A stretch of 64,000 nt of DNA from Streptomyces sp. V3I7 (GTDB taxonomy: Bacteria > Actinomycetota > Actinomycetes > Streptomycetales > Streptomycetaceae): contig NZ_JAUSZK010000001.1 of NCBI RefSeq assembly GCF_030817495.1, positions 2,955,001 to 3,019,000 on the forward strand. The letters are read 5' to 3'. Position 1 is the stretch's first letter; the number at the start of each line of letters is the position of its first letter. This document shows positions 1 to 7,516 of this stretch, piece by piece. The translations under genes were made by a program, and so were the position numbers. Below the pieces are notes generated by a model that was not told the DNA's origin, made no database searches, and was given only the letters and a program-made list of their open reading frames with translations.

Positions 1-1
1 C

Positions 2-601
2 TGGGCCGACGCCGAGCACCTCCAGCGGATGTTCCCCCGGGTCCGGGTGGACGCGGACGTGCTGTTCATCGACGACGGCGACGTGCTCACCTCGGCCGGG
101 GTCGCCGCCGGGATCGATCTGTGCCTGCACATGGTGCGCCGCGACCACGGCACCGCGGTCGCCAACGAGGTCGCCCGCCGCACGGTCGTACCGCCGCACC
201 GCGACGGCGGCCAGGCGCAGTACGTCCACCGCCCGGTGCCGGACCCTCAGCTCGCCACCACGACCGCCGCCCGCGCCTGGGCGCTGGGCCGGCTGCACGA
301 GCCCATCCAGCTGCGCGACCTGGCCGAGCAGGAGGCGATGTCGGTACGCACGTTCACGCGCCGCTTCCGTGAGGAGGCCGGCGTCAGCCCCGGGCAGTGG
401 CTCACCCAGCAGCGCGTCGAACGCGCGCGGCAGCTGCTGGAGTCGACGGATCTGTCGGTCGACCAGGTGGCCCGGGACGCGGGCTTCGGCACGGCGCAGT
501 CGATGCGCCAGCATCTGCAGCAGGCGCTGGGGGTCACCCCGACCGCGTACCGGCGGACGTTCCGGGCCGCGGTGGGTCCGGGGGGTACGGAGATCCCGTA
601 G
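2..601 (+). CDS. GlxA-type AraC family transcriptional regulator, C-terminal part (5' end outside window)
   Basis: The frame is open from the first bases of the window, so the gene is cut at its 5' end. The visible 199 residues hold the end of a DJ-1/PfpI-like (class I amidotransferase-like) domain, with the GVAAGIDLCLHMV helix typical of GlxA proteins. An AraC/XylS two-helix-turn-helix DNA-binding domain follows: the first helix pair is around LRDLAEQEAMSVRTFTRRFR, and the second around VDQVARDAGFGTAQSMRQHL. This family acts as cytoplasmic transcription regulators; the target cannot be told from the sequence. The next gene is on the opposite strand, so the two end toward each other with 264 bp between them. 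Confidence 0.9.
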   Translation, partial: WADAEHLQRMFPRVRVDADVLFIDDGDVLTSAGVAAGIDLCLHMVRRDHGTAVANEVARRTVVPPHRDGGQAQYVHRPVPDPQLATTTAARAWALGRLHEPIQLRDLAEQEAMSVRTFTRRFREEAGVSPGQWLTQQRVERARQLLESTDLSVDQVARDAGFGTAQSMRQHLQQALGVTPTAYRRTFRAAVGPGGTEIP

Positions 602-865
602 CCCAGGGGCGAGGGGTGACGGGATGCCGACTGGCGGCGCGACCCGCTCCGAGCCCGGTTCCGGTGCGCCGCCATCCGGCTCGACCCACACTCGGCGAGG
701 ATCTCCGTCACCAAGACCCTCGCCGTCCCCTCGCGGCGAATCGTTGACCACAAGCGTCATCAATCGGTCACGAGGCGTCAACACCCGTACCGGCATTCGT
801 CGTTTACATCCCGAATGCCGTGGGTGTGATGCGAGGCACCACCGGCGCACCACCGCGCAACCGCG

Positions 866-1345
866 CTACACGGCCTCGAAGGCCAGCCCCTCGTACAGCG
901 ACAGCCCGCATCCGTACGCCACCGCTGCGCTCTCCCGGGCCGGCGAACAGCGGTCCAGTTCGCACCAGATGCGCTTGCCCGCCCCCTCGGGGCTCCAGCC
1001 CCAGCGGTCCGCCAGGCCGTCGACGAGCGCGAGCCCGCGGCCGCCGGTCGCCTCGCCGCCCGCGCACCGCGGCACGGGCGCGCGGGTGCTGGCGTCGGCC
1101 ACCTCCAGGCGCACGGTGGCCGCCTCCGCGGCCGTGCCCGGCAGGGACAGCCGCAGCACGGCCGGGCGGCCGGTGTGCACCACGGCGTTGGTGACCAGTT
1201 CGGAGACGAGCAGGACCAGGGTCTCGGCCAGCGGCTCGTCCGCCGCTATACCCGATCCGGCGAGCCGGGACCGGGCCCATCTCCGCGCCCGCCCCACCTC
1301 TGCGGGGTCGGGCCGGACCTCCAGCTGCACTTGAAGCACCTGCAC
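866..1345 (-). CDS. ATP-binding protein of the anti-sigma/serine kinase-like HATPase family (RsbW/SpoIIAB type)
   Basis: The product has 159 residues, the usual size for stand-alone GHKL ATPase domains that Streptomyces encodes in dozens of copies. The N box is SELVTNAVVHT (residues 48-58), the G1 aspartate is in EVADAST (about 84), and the G2 box is GGRGLALVDG (101-110). RsbW/SpoIIAB members bind sigma factors or phosphorylate STAS antagonists; here that role is inferred from fold only. A STAS antagonist gene lies 0.6 kb away on the same strand and a sigma factor gene 1.3 kb away. A partner-switching module is therefore plausible, though the genes are not in one operon. Start is GTG; a C-terminal tail after residue 135 is family-variable. 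Confidence 0.85.
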   Translation of the reverse strand: MQVLQVQLEVRPDPAEVGRARRWARSRLAGSGIAADEPLAETLVLLVSELVTNAVVHTGRPAVLRLSLPGTAAEAATVRLEVADASTRAPVPRCAGGEATGGRGLALVDGLADRWGWSPEGAGKRIWCELDRCSPARESAAVAYGCGLSLYEGLAFEAV

Positions 1346-1453
1346 CGTTCACACCATCCGAACCGGCGGACACATGAACCCACGCCGGGCGCACACGGCG
1401 ACAACAGTCGCGCGCGCCGCGGCAAGGGCCACGATCGTAGCCATTTTCTGCAT

Positions 1454-1489
1454 GGCCAGAACAACGGCCTGAACAACGGCCAGAACAAG
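1454..1489 (+). repeat. Three tandem 12-bp repeats GGCCWGAACAAS
   Basis: GGCCAGAACAAC, GGCCTGAACAAC and GGCCAGAACAAG follow each other without spacers. They lie about 110 bp upstream of the HATPase start and 95 bp upstream of a possible small gene, followed by the palindrome GGAATGTGATTCC at 1496-1508. They may be binding-site iterons for either transcription direction; no factor is known. Confidence 0.6.
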
Positions 1490-1583
1490 GGTCACGGAAT
1501 GTGATTCCCTTACGAGACAGCATGGTTGACGTACAGTCACGCCAACAAGCGCTTCGGGCATATTCCAGCGCGAAGGAGTACGC

Positions 1584-1775
1584 GTGCGGCATACTGTGCG
1601 ACGCTCACCGCGGGAACTCGAACGAGCGAGGGAAAAGACCCCGGTCACCCGGTTTTCGGCGGCGCACACCGTCTGCTGCGGGGCCGCCCCGGGGGCAGCG
1701 CCGGCATGGCTCGTACTCGGAACCACTCGCATCCCACACAAGGTACCGGAGGGGACGGCCGACTCCGGGCTGTGA
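1584..1775 (+). CDS. Possible small protein of unknown function (63 aa)
   Basis: A GTG-started frame has an AAGGAG ribosome-binding site with a 5-base spacing (1573-1578), which is the main reason to list it. The predicted 63-residue product is basic at the N terminus and carries a CCGAAPGAAP stretch. I recognise no domain. Third-position GC is roughly 73%, clearly lower than neighbouring genes, which argues either for recent origin or for a non-coding stretch. The 608-bp gap between the HATPase and STAS genes (1346-1953) otherwise holds only repeats and palindromes. Confidence 0.3.
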   Translation: MRHTVRRSPRELERAREKTPVTRFSAAHTVCCGAAPGAAPAWLVLGTTRIPHKVPEGTADSGL

Positions 1776-1953
1776 CGAGTCACGCCTGGGACACAACCCG
1801 ATATCGACACGCGGTGACCCCCTGATGCCACGATCCGTGACATCGATCAGGCGCGCGAGGAATACCGGCGGAGGGGCCCCGGGAATTCAACGGGGGAAGC
1901 CGAAAAGAGAGTTGTCCCGGAATGCGGATCAAGAAAGCGAAAGGGGCGGCGCG

Positions 1954-2370
1954 TCAGGCGGAGAGCGGGCTCGACTCCTCGGAGAGAGCGGCGTCGAGGT
2001 CGGGGTAGACGTCGAACAGGCGCCGTACGCCGAGGGCCGCGAGGACGCGGTTCACGTGCGAACTCCCGCCGCTGTCGGCCTCGCTCTGGCGGGCCTCGGT
2101 ACCGTCCGCGCCGCGGGCGGGCAGTATGAGCCGCAGCCTGCCCCGGCAGGAGCGCATCAGGCGGCGGGTGGCGATGAGCACACCGACGCCGCTGGAGTCG
2201 CAGAAGAAGACCGCGTCGAGATCGAGGACGAGGCTGTGCTGCCCCTCGGCCACCGCGTCGTGCACCCGCTGGCGCAGTGTGGGCGAGGTCATCAGGTCCA
2301 GTTCGCCGGACACCCGCAGGACGGCCCACCCGCTCCGCTCGACGCTGGTCACCTTGAATGCCACGGCCAT
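1954..2370 (-). CDS. STAS domain anti-sigma factor antagonist (BldG/SpoIIAA type)
   Basis: A 138-residue STAS protein. The core is ERSGWAVLRVSGELD (strand 1-2), then LVLDLDAVFFCDSSGVGVL, with the DSSG phosphorylation loop at residues 58-61 (predicted phospho-Ser59, by analogy with SpoIIAA Ser58). Such proteins bind an anti-sigma kinase when unphosphorylated and so free its sigma factor. The tail of about 35 residues after the STAS core is longer than in SpoIIAA. I chose ATG 2370, preceded by GGAGGG, over longer open frames that lack a conserved extension. The gene is divergent from the sigma factor gene at 2679, which makes that sigma factor or its coupled anti-sigma protein a candidate partner. 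Confidence 0.88.
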   Translation of the reverse strand: MAVAFKVTSVERSGWAVLRVSGELDLMTSPTLRQRVHDAVAEGQHSLVLDLDAVFFCDSSGVGVLIATRRLMRSCRGRLRLILPARGADGTEARQSEADSGGSSHVNRVLAALGVRRLFDVYPDLDAALSEESSPLSA

Positions 2371-2678
2371 GCCCTCCGCTCGCCGGATCACCCGGAACCG
2401 CCCAGAAACGGAAGCAGCTCCTACGCTTCTTTCCGCGCGGCTGCCCAGCGGCCGTTCCCTGAAACCCCGGGGGCAAAACAGAAAGTGATCAACAAGGGGC
2501 TTGTTTCGGTCACACCCAGTCAGGTTCGATCGAACTGGTTCCACTACCACCTCCAACCTCCGCCGGGGCGCGCATTGCCATAAAGGGGCGTGCGCTCTCG
2601 TGGGCGCCGACTACATTCGGGGAGACGGGGAACACACGTCGGCCGGGCCGGACCGGGTCTCGGGGAGGGAGGGGCCGC
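2371..2678. promoter_or_regulatory. Divergent control region between STAS and sigma factor genes with two palindromes
   Basis: No gene is seen in these 308 bp. Two perfect dyads lie near the middle: AACAAG-GGG-CTTGTT (2491-2505) and GTTCGATCGAAC (2524-2535). Both are unusually AT-containing for this genome and sit about 120-185 bp from either start codon. They are reasonable operator candidates for co-control of the two divergent regulators; this is inference from position and symmetry. Confidence 0.45.
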
Positions 2679-3272
2679 ATGGCGCAGCAGGACGCGCCGC
2701 CCCGACGGGACCGCAAGATGCAGCAGCGGCTCGCGCGCGGCGAGGCGGCCGCCCTCGGCGAGTTCTATGACCGGTTCGCTTCGCTCGTGCACAACCACGC
2801 CCATCGCGTGCTCGGCGACGAGCGGGCCGCCGACCGCGTCACCCGCGAGGTGTTCGCCCATGTGTGGGAGCACCCTGACGCGTACGACCCCAAGCAGGGC
2901 CCGCTGCGCACCTGGGTCGCCGAGCTGACGCACCGGCTCGCCGTGCAGCGGCTGCGCGCCGACGGGACCGCCGCCCTCACCGACGGCGGCGGCTCCGGGG
3001 AGCTGCCCGCGGAGGTCTCCGCGGCGGAGCTGGAGCGCAAGGTGCGCCACGCCTCGGTCGCCGCCCGCGCCGACTACATCGTCCACTCCATGCCGGCCCC
3101 GCTGCGCACCGCCCTGGAGCTGGCCTACTTCGAGCGCCGCGACTACCGCCAGACCGCCGCCGACCTCGGGGTCACCGAGGACGAGGCGCGCCGCCGGCTC
3201 CGGCTGGGCCTGCAGCTGCTCTCCACCGCCCACGACGCCGGTACGCCGCCGGAGTACGGCGGTGCCCTGTGA
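2679..3272 (+). CDS. RNA polymerase sigma factor, ECF-like (sigma-70 regions 2 and 4)
   Basis: The 197-residue product has a region 2-like segment (about 20-90: LGEFYDRFASLVHNHAHRVL, then the DRVTREVFAHVWEHP core-binding helix) and a region 4-like helix-turn-helix (about 140-185, with QTAADLGVTEDEARRRLRLG). A linker replaces regions 1 and 3, as in ECF factors. It directs RNA polymerase to alternative promoters. The stop codon overlaps the GTG start of the next gene (GTGA), so the downstream zinc-finger protein is translationally coupled and is the likely cognate anti-sigma factor. From memory it corresponds to the sigma factor SCO4409 of S. coelicolor. Start ATG follows GGGAGGGAGGGG. Confidence 0.9.
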   Translation: MAQQDAPPRRDRKMQQRLARGEAAALGEFYDRFASLVHNHAHRVLGDERAADRVTREVFAHVWEHPDAYDPKQGPLRTWVAELTHRLAVQRLRADGTAALTDGGGSGELPAEVSAAELERKVRHASVAARADYIVHSMPAPLRTALELAYFERRDYRQTAADLGVTEDEARRRLRLGLQLLSTAHDAGTPPEYGGAL

Positions 3273-4579
3273 CCGGGGCGGGGCGCGACGCGCGCGAGTG
3301 GGACACGGGCGGCGGCGACGGCGAGGGGAGCGGCGGTGGGGCGCCGCCGCCGGGTCCCGGCGGCCCGGGCGGGCACCGGCCGCCGCGCATTCCGGTGCCC
3401 CGCGCCTCCGTCGAGGACGGCGGACGTCCGCTGCCCGAGCCGGCCGATGCCGCCCCTGCGCCGCTCGTCCTCTCGCACGACGTGCTGCGCGCGCTGCTCG
3501 GGGCGTGGGCGCTGGCCGCCTGCTCGGCCGCGGAGACGGAGGCCGTCGAGGAGCACCTCGGCGACTGCGGCATGTGCGCGGACGAGGCGCGGCGGCTGCG
3601 CGAGGCGGTCGGCCTGCTCCGGCCGCCCGAGAGCCTCGACCTCGACCCGGCGCTGCGCACCCGCGTCCTTGAGGGCTGCCTCGACCGGCGCCCGCCGCGC
3701 ATCCCGGTGCCCGAGTGGGCGACGCCGTACGACGCCGAGACCGCGCGGCTCGACGCGCTGCTGCAGGACTTCGGGGACGCGGAGTGGCACGCGCCCGTGC
3801 GCTTACGGTGGTTCGAGGGCGACGAGGCGGCGAGCCGCCGTACGACCGTCGCCGGGGTGATCGCGCATCTGCTGTCGGTCGACGGGCTGGTCGCGACCGC
3901 GCTGGGCCTCGCGGACCCGCTCGGGGACACGCCGGGCGAGGACGCGGTGGGGCCGGCCGCGCGCACCGAGGCGTTCTGGCGGGCGTCCCACCACCCGGCG
4001 ACCCGCGCGGTGCGCACGCCGTGGCGGGAGCAGAGCCACCACCTCGTACGGACGGTGTCCTTCACGGGCAGCGGCTCGGGCCGGCTCGCCGTCTCCTACG
4101 GGGACTTCGGCCTGCCGTTGCGCGACGCGATGCTGGACCGCGCCTTCGAGTGCTGGGTGCACGCGGAGGACATCGCGGAGGCGGTGTCCTACCCGTACAA
4201 GCCGCCCGCGCCGCGTCACCGGCACCGCATGATCGACCTGGCCGCCCGCATGCTGCCGACCGCGCTCGCGGCGCGCCGTCAGGCGGGGCAGGCCTCGCCC
4301 CTGCCGTCCCGGCACCTCGTGCCCGCGGGCGAACCGGGCCGCAGCCTGCGCCTGGAGATCGAGGGCAGCGGCGGCGGCCACTGGCTGATCCCGCTGGACT
4401 CCCCGGGCGCGGTGGGCTCCGCCGACCACGAGGTGGCCCATGTCGCCCTGGACGACGTCGAGTTCTGCCGCCTCGCTGCCGGCCATGTCTCCCCCGAGGA
4501 GGCCGCCGCGGGCCAGCTCGGCGACCGCGAGGCCATCAGGGACGTGCTGTTCGCGACGGCGGGCCTGAGCCGGATGTGA
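3269..4579 (+). CDS. Zinc anti-sigma factor (ZAS) fused to a maleylpyruvate isomerase (MDMPI)-like domain
   Basis: 436 residues in three parts. First is a Gly/Pro-rich N terminus of about 60 residues. Next is a putative zinc finger of the ZAS type with H96-x3-C100-x2-C103 (EHLGDCGMCADEA) in a four-helix context. Third is a long MDMPI/DinB-like region with TVAGVIAHLLSVDGLV and ECWVHAEDIAEAV, where the metal-binding histidines of the family lie. ZAS proteins hold sigma factors inactive, and thiol-redox change can release zinc and the sigma factor. MDMPI enzymes use mycothiol, the actinobacterial thiol. No membrane segment is seen, so it should be cytosolic. It overlaps the sigma gene by 4 bp. 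The fusion suggests thiol or metabolite sensing by the second domain; this is inference. Confidence 0.82.
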   Translation: MTGAGRDAREWDTGGGDGEGSGGGAPPPGPGGPGGHRPPRIPVPRASVEDGGRPLPEPADAAPAPLVLSHDVLRALLGAWALAACSAAETEAVEEHLGDCGMCADEARRLREAVGLLRPPESLDLDPALRTRVLEGCLDRRPPRIPVPEWATPYDAETARLDALLQDFGDAEWHAPVRLRWFEGDEAASRRTTVAGVIAHLLSVDGLVATALGLADPLGDTPGEDAVGPAARTEAFWRASHHPATRAVRTPWREQSHHLVRTVSFTGSGSGRLAVSYGDFGLPLRDAMLDRAFECWVHAEDIAEAVSYPYKPPAPRHRHRMIDLAARMLPTALAARRQAGQASPLPSRHLVPAGEPGRSLRLEIEGSGGGHWLIPLDSPGAVGSADHEVAHVALDDVEFCRLAAGHVSPEEAAAGQLGDREAIRDVLFATAGLSRM

Positions 4580-4618
4580 GCCTGACGCAGGCCCCTCCCG
4601 CCGCAGGCGGCCTCGTTC

Positions 4619-5500
4619 CTACGCGAACACCACCGTGCGGCGGCCGTTGAGAAGGATGCGGCGTTCCGCGTGCCACTTGACGGCACGGGCCAGGGCCTGG
4701 CACTCGACGTCGCGGCCGACGGCGACCAACTGGTCCGGGGTGGCCTCGTGGCCGACGCGCTCGACCTCCTGCTCGATGATCGGGCCCTCGTCGAGGTCGG
4801 CGGTGACGTAGTGGGCGGTGGCGCCGATCAGCTTCACGCCGCGGGTGTGCGCCTGGTGGTAGGGCTTGGCGCCCTTGAAGCTCGGCAGGAAGGAGTGGTG
4901 GATGTTGATGATCCGGCCGCTGAGCGCCTTGCACAGGTCGTCCGAGAGGACCTGCATGTAGCGGGCCAGGACGACCAGTTCGACGTTCTCCTCGCGGACG
5001 ATCTCCAGCAGCCGCGCCTCGGCCTGGGACTTCGTGTCCTTCGTCACCGGGATGTGGTGGAAGGGGATGCCGTAGGAGCCCACCAGCTCGGCGAAGTCGG
5101 TGTGGTTGGAGACCACGGCCGCGATCTCCACCGGGAGCGCGCCGGTGCGGGCGCGGAAGAGCAGGTCGTTCAGGCAGTGGCCGAACTTGCTGACCATCAG
5201 GACGATGCGCATCTTCTCGTCGGCCCGGTTGATCTGCCAGTCCATCTGGAAGGAGTCACCGATGGCCGCGAAGCTCGCGCGCAGCTTGTCCACCGTGAGG
5301 GGGGCGTCCGCGGAGAAGTGGACGCGCATGAAGAACAGTCCCGTGTCGTGGTCCCCGAACTGCTGGCTGTCCTCGATGTTGCAGCCGGTCATGAACAGAT
5401 AGCTCGACACGGCGTGCACGATCCCCTTCCGGTCCGGGCAGGACAGCGTGAGGACGTACTGGTCGGCCGCGACCTCGGGGCGGGTGGACTGCTCGTTCAT
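4619..5500 (-). CDS. purU: Formyltetrahydrofolate deformylase
   Basis: A 293-residue protein hydrolysing 10-formyltetrahydrofolate to formate and tetrahydrofolate, balancing one-carbon pools in the cytosol. The N-terminal ACT domain (about 10-95, starting LTLSCPDRKGIVHAVSSYLF) precedes the formyltransferase fold. There NIHHSFLPSFKGAKPYHQA and GATAHYVTADLDEGPII carry the conserved Asn, His and Asp of the active site. Length matches the family. The open frame continues 13 codons upstream, but ATG 5500 gives the conserved N terminus. It converges with the ZAS/MDMPI gene and has its own short intergenic promoter space upstream. Confidence 0.95.
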   Translation of the reverse strand: MNEQSTRPEVAADQYVLTLSCPDRKGIVHAVSSYLFMTGCNIEDSQQFGDHDTGLFFMRVHFSADAPLTVDKLRASFAAIGDSFQMDWQINRADEKMRIVLMVSKFGHCLNDLLFRARTGALPVEIAAVVSNHTDFAELVGSYGIPFHHIPVTKDTKSQAEARLLEIVREENVELVVLARYMQVLSDDLCKALSGRIINIHHSFLPSFKGAKPYHQAHTRGVKLIGATAHYVTADLDEGPIIEQEVERVGHEATPDQLVAVGRDVECQALARAVKWHAERRILLNGRRTVVFA

Positions 5501-5546
5501 GCAGCACAGGGTCCCATACGGGGCCGCGCGCACGAGCAACCGTCCG

Positions 5547-5993
5547 CTAGGCGGACCGAGTCATGATCTGGAGCACCTCGAGGCTGCGCGGCGGCGCGTC
5601 GACCTCGTCCTCGTCGCCAGTCGCCATCCGGACGTGCGCGTCGCGTGCCGCGCGCACCGCCTCGGGCCACGCGTGGTGTTCGAGGTACGCCGAGACCGGG
5701 GCGTCCGGCCCGACCTGGTGCATGATCCGCAGCACCCGGAGTACGGCGGTGTCGACGAGCGCCGCCTCCTGCGAGTCCCGGAAGATCGTGCCGACGTACT
5801 TCTCGGCGGACCAGTTGTCCAGCCAGGTGTCCTCGACCAGCCGGTACACGGCGTCGGTGACGTCGCCGTACCCGTCCACACCTGCCAGCCAGACCTCCCG
5901 CTGGAACACCGGATCGGAGAGCATGTGCAGCGCGGAGCGCACGTTGCAGCGCCAGCGCCACCAGGGCATGTCGTTGAGCGGCATGCCGCCCAT
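5547..5993 (-). CDS. SCO4402-family protein of unknown function
   Basis: 148 residues, all-helical in appearance, rich in Trp (PWWRWRCNVRSALHML; DTWLDNWSAEKYVGTIF). It matches, as I recall, the Streptomyces-restricted family named after SCO4402, which has no assigned function. No signal peptide or membrane segment is seen. I chose ATG 5993 (MGGMPLNDM) rather than the longer frame because family members begin there; a second Met lies three codons later. It is encoded just upstream of purU on the same strand with 46 bp between them, so co-transcription is possible. Confidence 0.85.
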   Translation of the reverse strand: MGGMPLNDMPWWRWRCNVRSALHMLSDPVFQREVWLAGVDGYGDVTDAVYRLVEDTWLDNWSAEKYVGTIFRDSQEAALVDTAVLRVLRIMHQVGPDAPVSAYLEHHAWPEAVRAARDAHVRMATGDEDEVDAPPRSLEVLQIMTRSA

Positions 5994-6164
5994 GGTGGAT
6001 GAGCGACGGCCGCGACGGGAAGAGTTCTCCGAACCTTGCACGGTCACCGATCGTACGTTCCCGGCCGTGCGCCCCGGACCGGCCCCCGTAATTCACCTCA
6101 GGGTCACCCGCAGTTGACCACGGGTCACTGCCGGGTTAGTGATGTGGCGGAATGGTGTGGGCCC

Positions 6165-7475
6165 ATGACCGGCAGGCGACTCCCCCGCAAGACCGTCCTC
6201 CCCACCCTCACCCGGCCCGTCAGAACCGCCGCGCTGGCGGCGGCCGCGCTGGCGGCGTGCGGGTCACTCATCGCCGGCTGCGGGCTCGTCCCCGGCATCA
6301 CGGCGGGCGCCGGGGACGACACCGTCAAGGTGATGACGTGGGCCCCGGAGGGGACCGGGGCGACCAACAAGCCGGGCATGCCCGCCATGGCCCGCGCCTA
6401 CGCCCGCTGGATCAACGCCCATGGCGGCATCGTCGGCCGCGAGCTGAAGGTCCTCACCTGCAACGACCACAACGACAACGTCGGCGCCGCGAAGTGCGCC
6501 CGGCGCGCGGTGGACGCGGACGTCGTCGCGGTCGTCGGCTCCTACAGCCAGTTCGGCGACTCCTACCTCGCCCCGCTGGAGAGCGCCGGCATCCCCTACA
6601 TAGGCGGCTACGGCGTCACGAACGACGAGTTCACCAGCACCGTCTCCTACCCGGTCAACGGCGGCCAGCCCACGCTCCTCGCCGGTCTCGGCAAGGCCCT
6701 CGCCGGCGGCTGCGGCCCCGTCGCCCTGGTACGCCCCGACAGCATCGCGGGCGACGAGCTGCCCACCCTGCTCGACTCGGGCCTGACGTCCGGCAGCCAC
6801 CAGGCGGCGCACGACCAGCTCGCCCCCGAGGACGCCACCGAGTACGGCGGCCACGCCGACCGGGCGCTGCGCGAGGCGACCGGGACCGTCGGGAAGAAGG
6901 GGTGCGTGGTGCCCGCGCTCGGGGACCGCACGGACACCTTCATGGACTCCTTCCGGCGCGCCCGCGCGGACTTCGCGCCGGTGCGGACCGCCACCGTGCT
7001 CGGCAGCGTCGACCAGACGGTGATCAACGCGACGGGCGGCGCGAACGGCCCGTACGAGGGGGCGTACATCACGGGCTGGTACCCGGTGGCCTCGGACGCC
7101 CGCTGGGACCCGATGAAGAAGGTGATCAACGAGCAGGCCTTCGGCGACAACCGCATCGACCCCGCGGACGCCGGAGTGGAGACCACGTGGATCGCCTACA
7201 CGGTGCTGAAGGCCGTCCTGGAGAGGCTCGGCACCGGTGAGGTGAGCGCCGACACCGTGCGGCACACCCTCGACGACGGGCTCCGGGTGAACACCGGCGG
7301 CCTCACGCCCACGCTCCACTGGTCCGACGGCGGCAAGCTCGCCGCCGTCGGCTTCCCCCGCCTGGTCAACACCGACGTGACGCTCCAGGTCGTACGACAG
7401 GGCCAGCTGGTGTCGGCCCGGCGCGGCGGTGCCGTGGACGTGACGAGGATGCTGGACGCCGCCGACATCGGCTGA
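6165..7475 (+). CDS. ABC transporter substrate-binding lipoprotein, branched-chain amino acid (Leu/Ile/Val) type
   Basis: 436 residues. The signal peptide ends in a lipobox LIAGC with Cys39 as the lipidation site, so the protein should be anchored outside the membrane. The mature part is a type I periplasmic-binding fold with ARAYARWINAHGGIVGRELKVLTCND and VVAVVGSYSQFGDSYLAPLESAGIPYIGGYG. Cognate permease and ATPase genes are absent nearby, so it may serve a remote transporter or act as a sensor. Several in-frame starts lie upstream; ATG 6165 places the signal peptide n-region correctly. The stop codon lies inside the strong hairpin at 7470-7502. Confidence 0.85.
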   Translation: MTGRRLPRKTVLPTLTRPVRTAALAAAALAACGSLIAGCGLVPGITAGAGDDTVKVMTWAPEGTGATNKPGMPAMARAYARWINAHGGIVGRELKVLTCNDHNDNVGAAKCARRAVDADVVAVVGSYSQFGDSYLAPLESAGIPYIGGYGVTNDEFTSTVSYPVNGGQPTLLAGLGKALAGGCGPVALVRPDSIAGDELPTLLDSGLTSGSHQAAHDQLAPEDATEYGGHADRALREATGTVGKKGCVVPALGDRTDTFMDSFRRARADFAPVRTATVLGSVDQTVINATGGANGPYEGAYITGWYPVASDARWDPMKKVINEQAFGDNRIDPADAGVETTWIAYTVLKAVLERLGTGEVSADTVRHTLDDGLRVNTGGLTPTLHWSDGGKLAAVGFPRLVNTDVTLQVVRQGQLVSARRGGAVDVTRMLDAADIG

Positions 7476-7502
7476 GGCGGACCGGTCCCGGCCGCCTCAG
7501 CC
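7470..7502. terminator. Bidirectional terminator hairpin
   Basis: An 11-bp perfect stem (GGCTGAGGCGG with CCGCCTCAGCC) and an 11-base loop sit between two convergent genes, and the stem includes the stop codon of the binding-protein gene. There is no T tract, as usual in Streptomyces. Confidence 0.75.
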
Positions 7503-7516
7503 GCGTCCGCGCCGGC

